Assembly (NCBI GenBank): GCA_958449275.1
Contig: CAUDHE010000115.1
Span: forward strand, 1-6,353
Length of the DNA: 6,353 nucleotides
Origin: an uncultured Alistipes sp.
GTDB lineage: Bacteria > Bacteroidota > Bacteroidia > Bacteroidales > Rikenellaceae
Reading direction: 5' to 3'
How positions within the stretch are numbered: position 1 is the first letter of the stretch; each line of letters begins with the position of its first letter. Made by a program: the position numbers and the translations under genes. Under the pieces are notes generated by a model. That model searched no databases and was not told the DNA's origin. It saw nothing but the letters and a program-made list of their open reading frames with translations. Below, piece by piece: positions 6,164 to 6,353 of the stretch.

Positions 6164-6353
6164 ATGAAAAAAATAAAGGATTTCTTCGGTAACAAATGGG
6201 TGGGATTCGCTTTGGCGACCATTCTCTACGTATTGTGGTTCGTGGTATGGACGGGCAACTTGTGGATGCTGTTGGGCGTGATCGTTATCTACGATCTCTA
6301 CATTTCGCGTCTGTTCTACCGTTACGTGTGGAGCAAAAACCGCAGTCTGTGCG
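6164..6353 (+). CDS. lepB: signal peptidase I, N-terminal part (3' end outside window)
   Basis: An open frame from ATG at 6164 runs off the window after 63 codons. It starts MKKIKDFFGNKWVGFALA and has two hydrophobic segments, about residues 12-29 and 33-48, joined by the turn TGN and ending in YDLYISRLFYRYVW. This N-terminal anchor, with the WxxGNxWxLLGxxxIxDxYI-like pattern, is what I recognise from S26-family signal peptidases of Bacteroidetes. The catalytic serine and lysine are further downstream and cannot be seen. The enzyme removes signal peptides from exported proteins at the inner membrane, and would process the two secreted proteins encoded in this window. Placement directly after dapB is a known gene order in this phylum and supports the call. 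No separate promoter is seen, so co-transcription with dapB is likely. The A-rich leader AAAAAACATTGCA lacks a Shine-Dalgarno sequence. Confidence 0.85.
   Translation, partial: MKKIKDFFGNKWVGFALATILYVLWFVVWTGNLWMLLGVIVIYDLYISRLFYRYVWSKNRSLC

Noticed and set aside
5311..6222. Open frame of 303 codons on the - strand opposite dapB
   Set aside because: Antisense shadow of dapB; it also covers the dapB promoter and has no family resemblance.
1..6353. Mobile element, CRISPR array, toxin-antitoxin or defence system
   Set aside because: No transposase, integrase, spaced direct repeats, or recognised defence genes on either strand; the genes are mostly core functions in normal arrangement.

Overview
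The window looks like chromosomal DNA from a Bacteroidetes bacterium, most likely a GC-rich member such as Alistipes or another Rikenellaceae (an inference from gene content, not a search). Three promoters carry an exact match to the Bacteroidetes -7 element TAnnTTTG. Start codons sit in A-rich leaders without clear Shine-Dalgarno sequences. The adjacent dapB and signal peptidase genes are an arrangement familiar from this phylum.

Left part (1-2280, + strand): the C-terminal half of a C69-family dipeptidase, cut by the window edge, then 24 bases on a complete dihydrolipoyl dehydrogenase (lpdA) that ends at a strong Rho-independent terminator. Middle (2281-3280, + strand): a single-gene unit with its own promoter, a secreted protein of unknown function, and its own terminator.

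Right-middle (3283-5204, - strand): a secreted beta-helix protein of the pectate-lyase-3 type is transcribed first and is followed, after a 107-base spacer containing a large GC-rich inverted repeat, by the tRNA pseudouridine synthase truA. No promoter is visible directly in front of truA, so it may be read from the beta-helix gene's promoter. Right end (5205-6353, + strand): a divergent intergenic region with promoters for both directions and a perfect 14-bp palindrome, then dapB (lysine/diaminopimelate synthesis), a 103-base spacer with a hairpin, and the first 63 codons of a type I signal peptidase (lepB) that runs off the window.

Most of the window is housekeeping: peptide breakdown, 2-oxoacid dehydrogenase or glycine-cleavage chemistry, tRNA modification, cell-wall precursor synthesis and protein export. 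I see no mobile element, CRISPR array, RNA gene, toxin-antitoxin pair or defence system, and nothing I would call a new biological system. The least explained items are the secreted orphan protein (2372-3244), the beta-helix protein, and two inverted repeats between genes.
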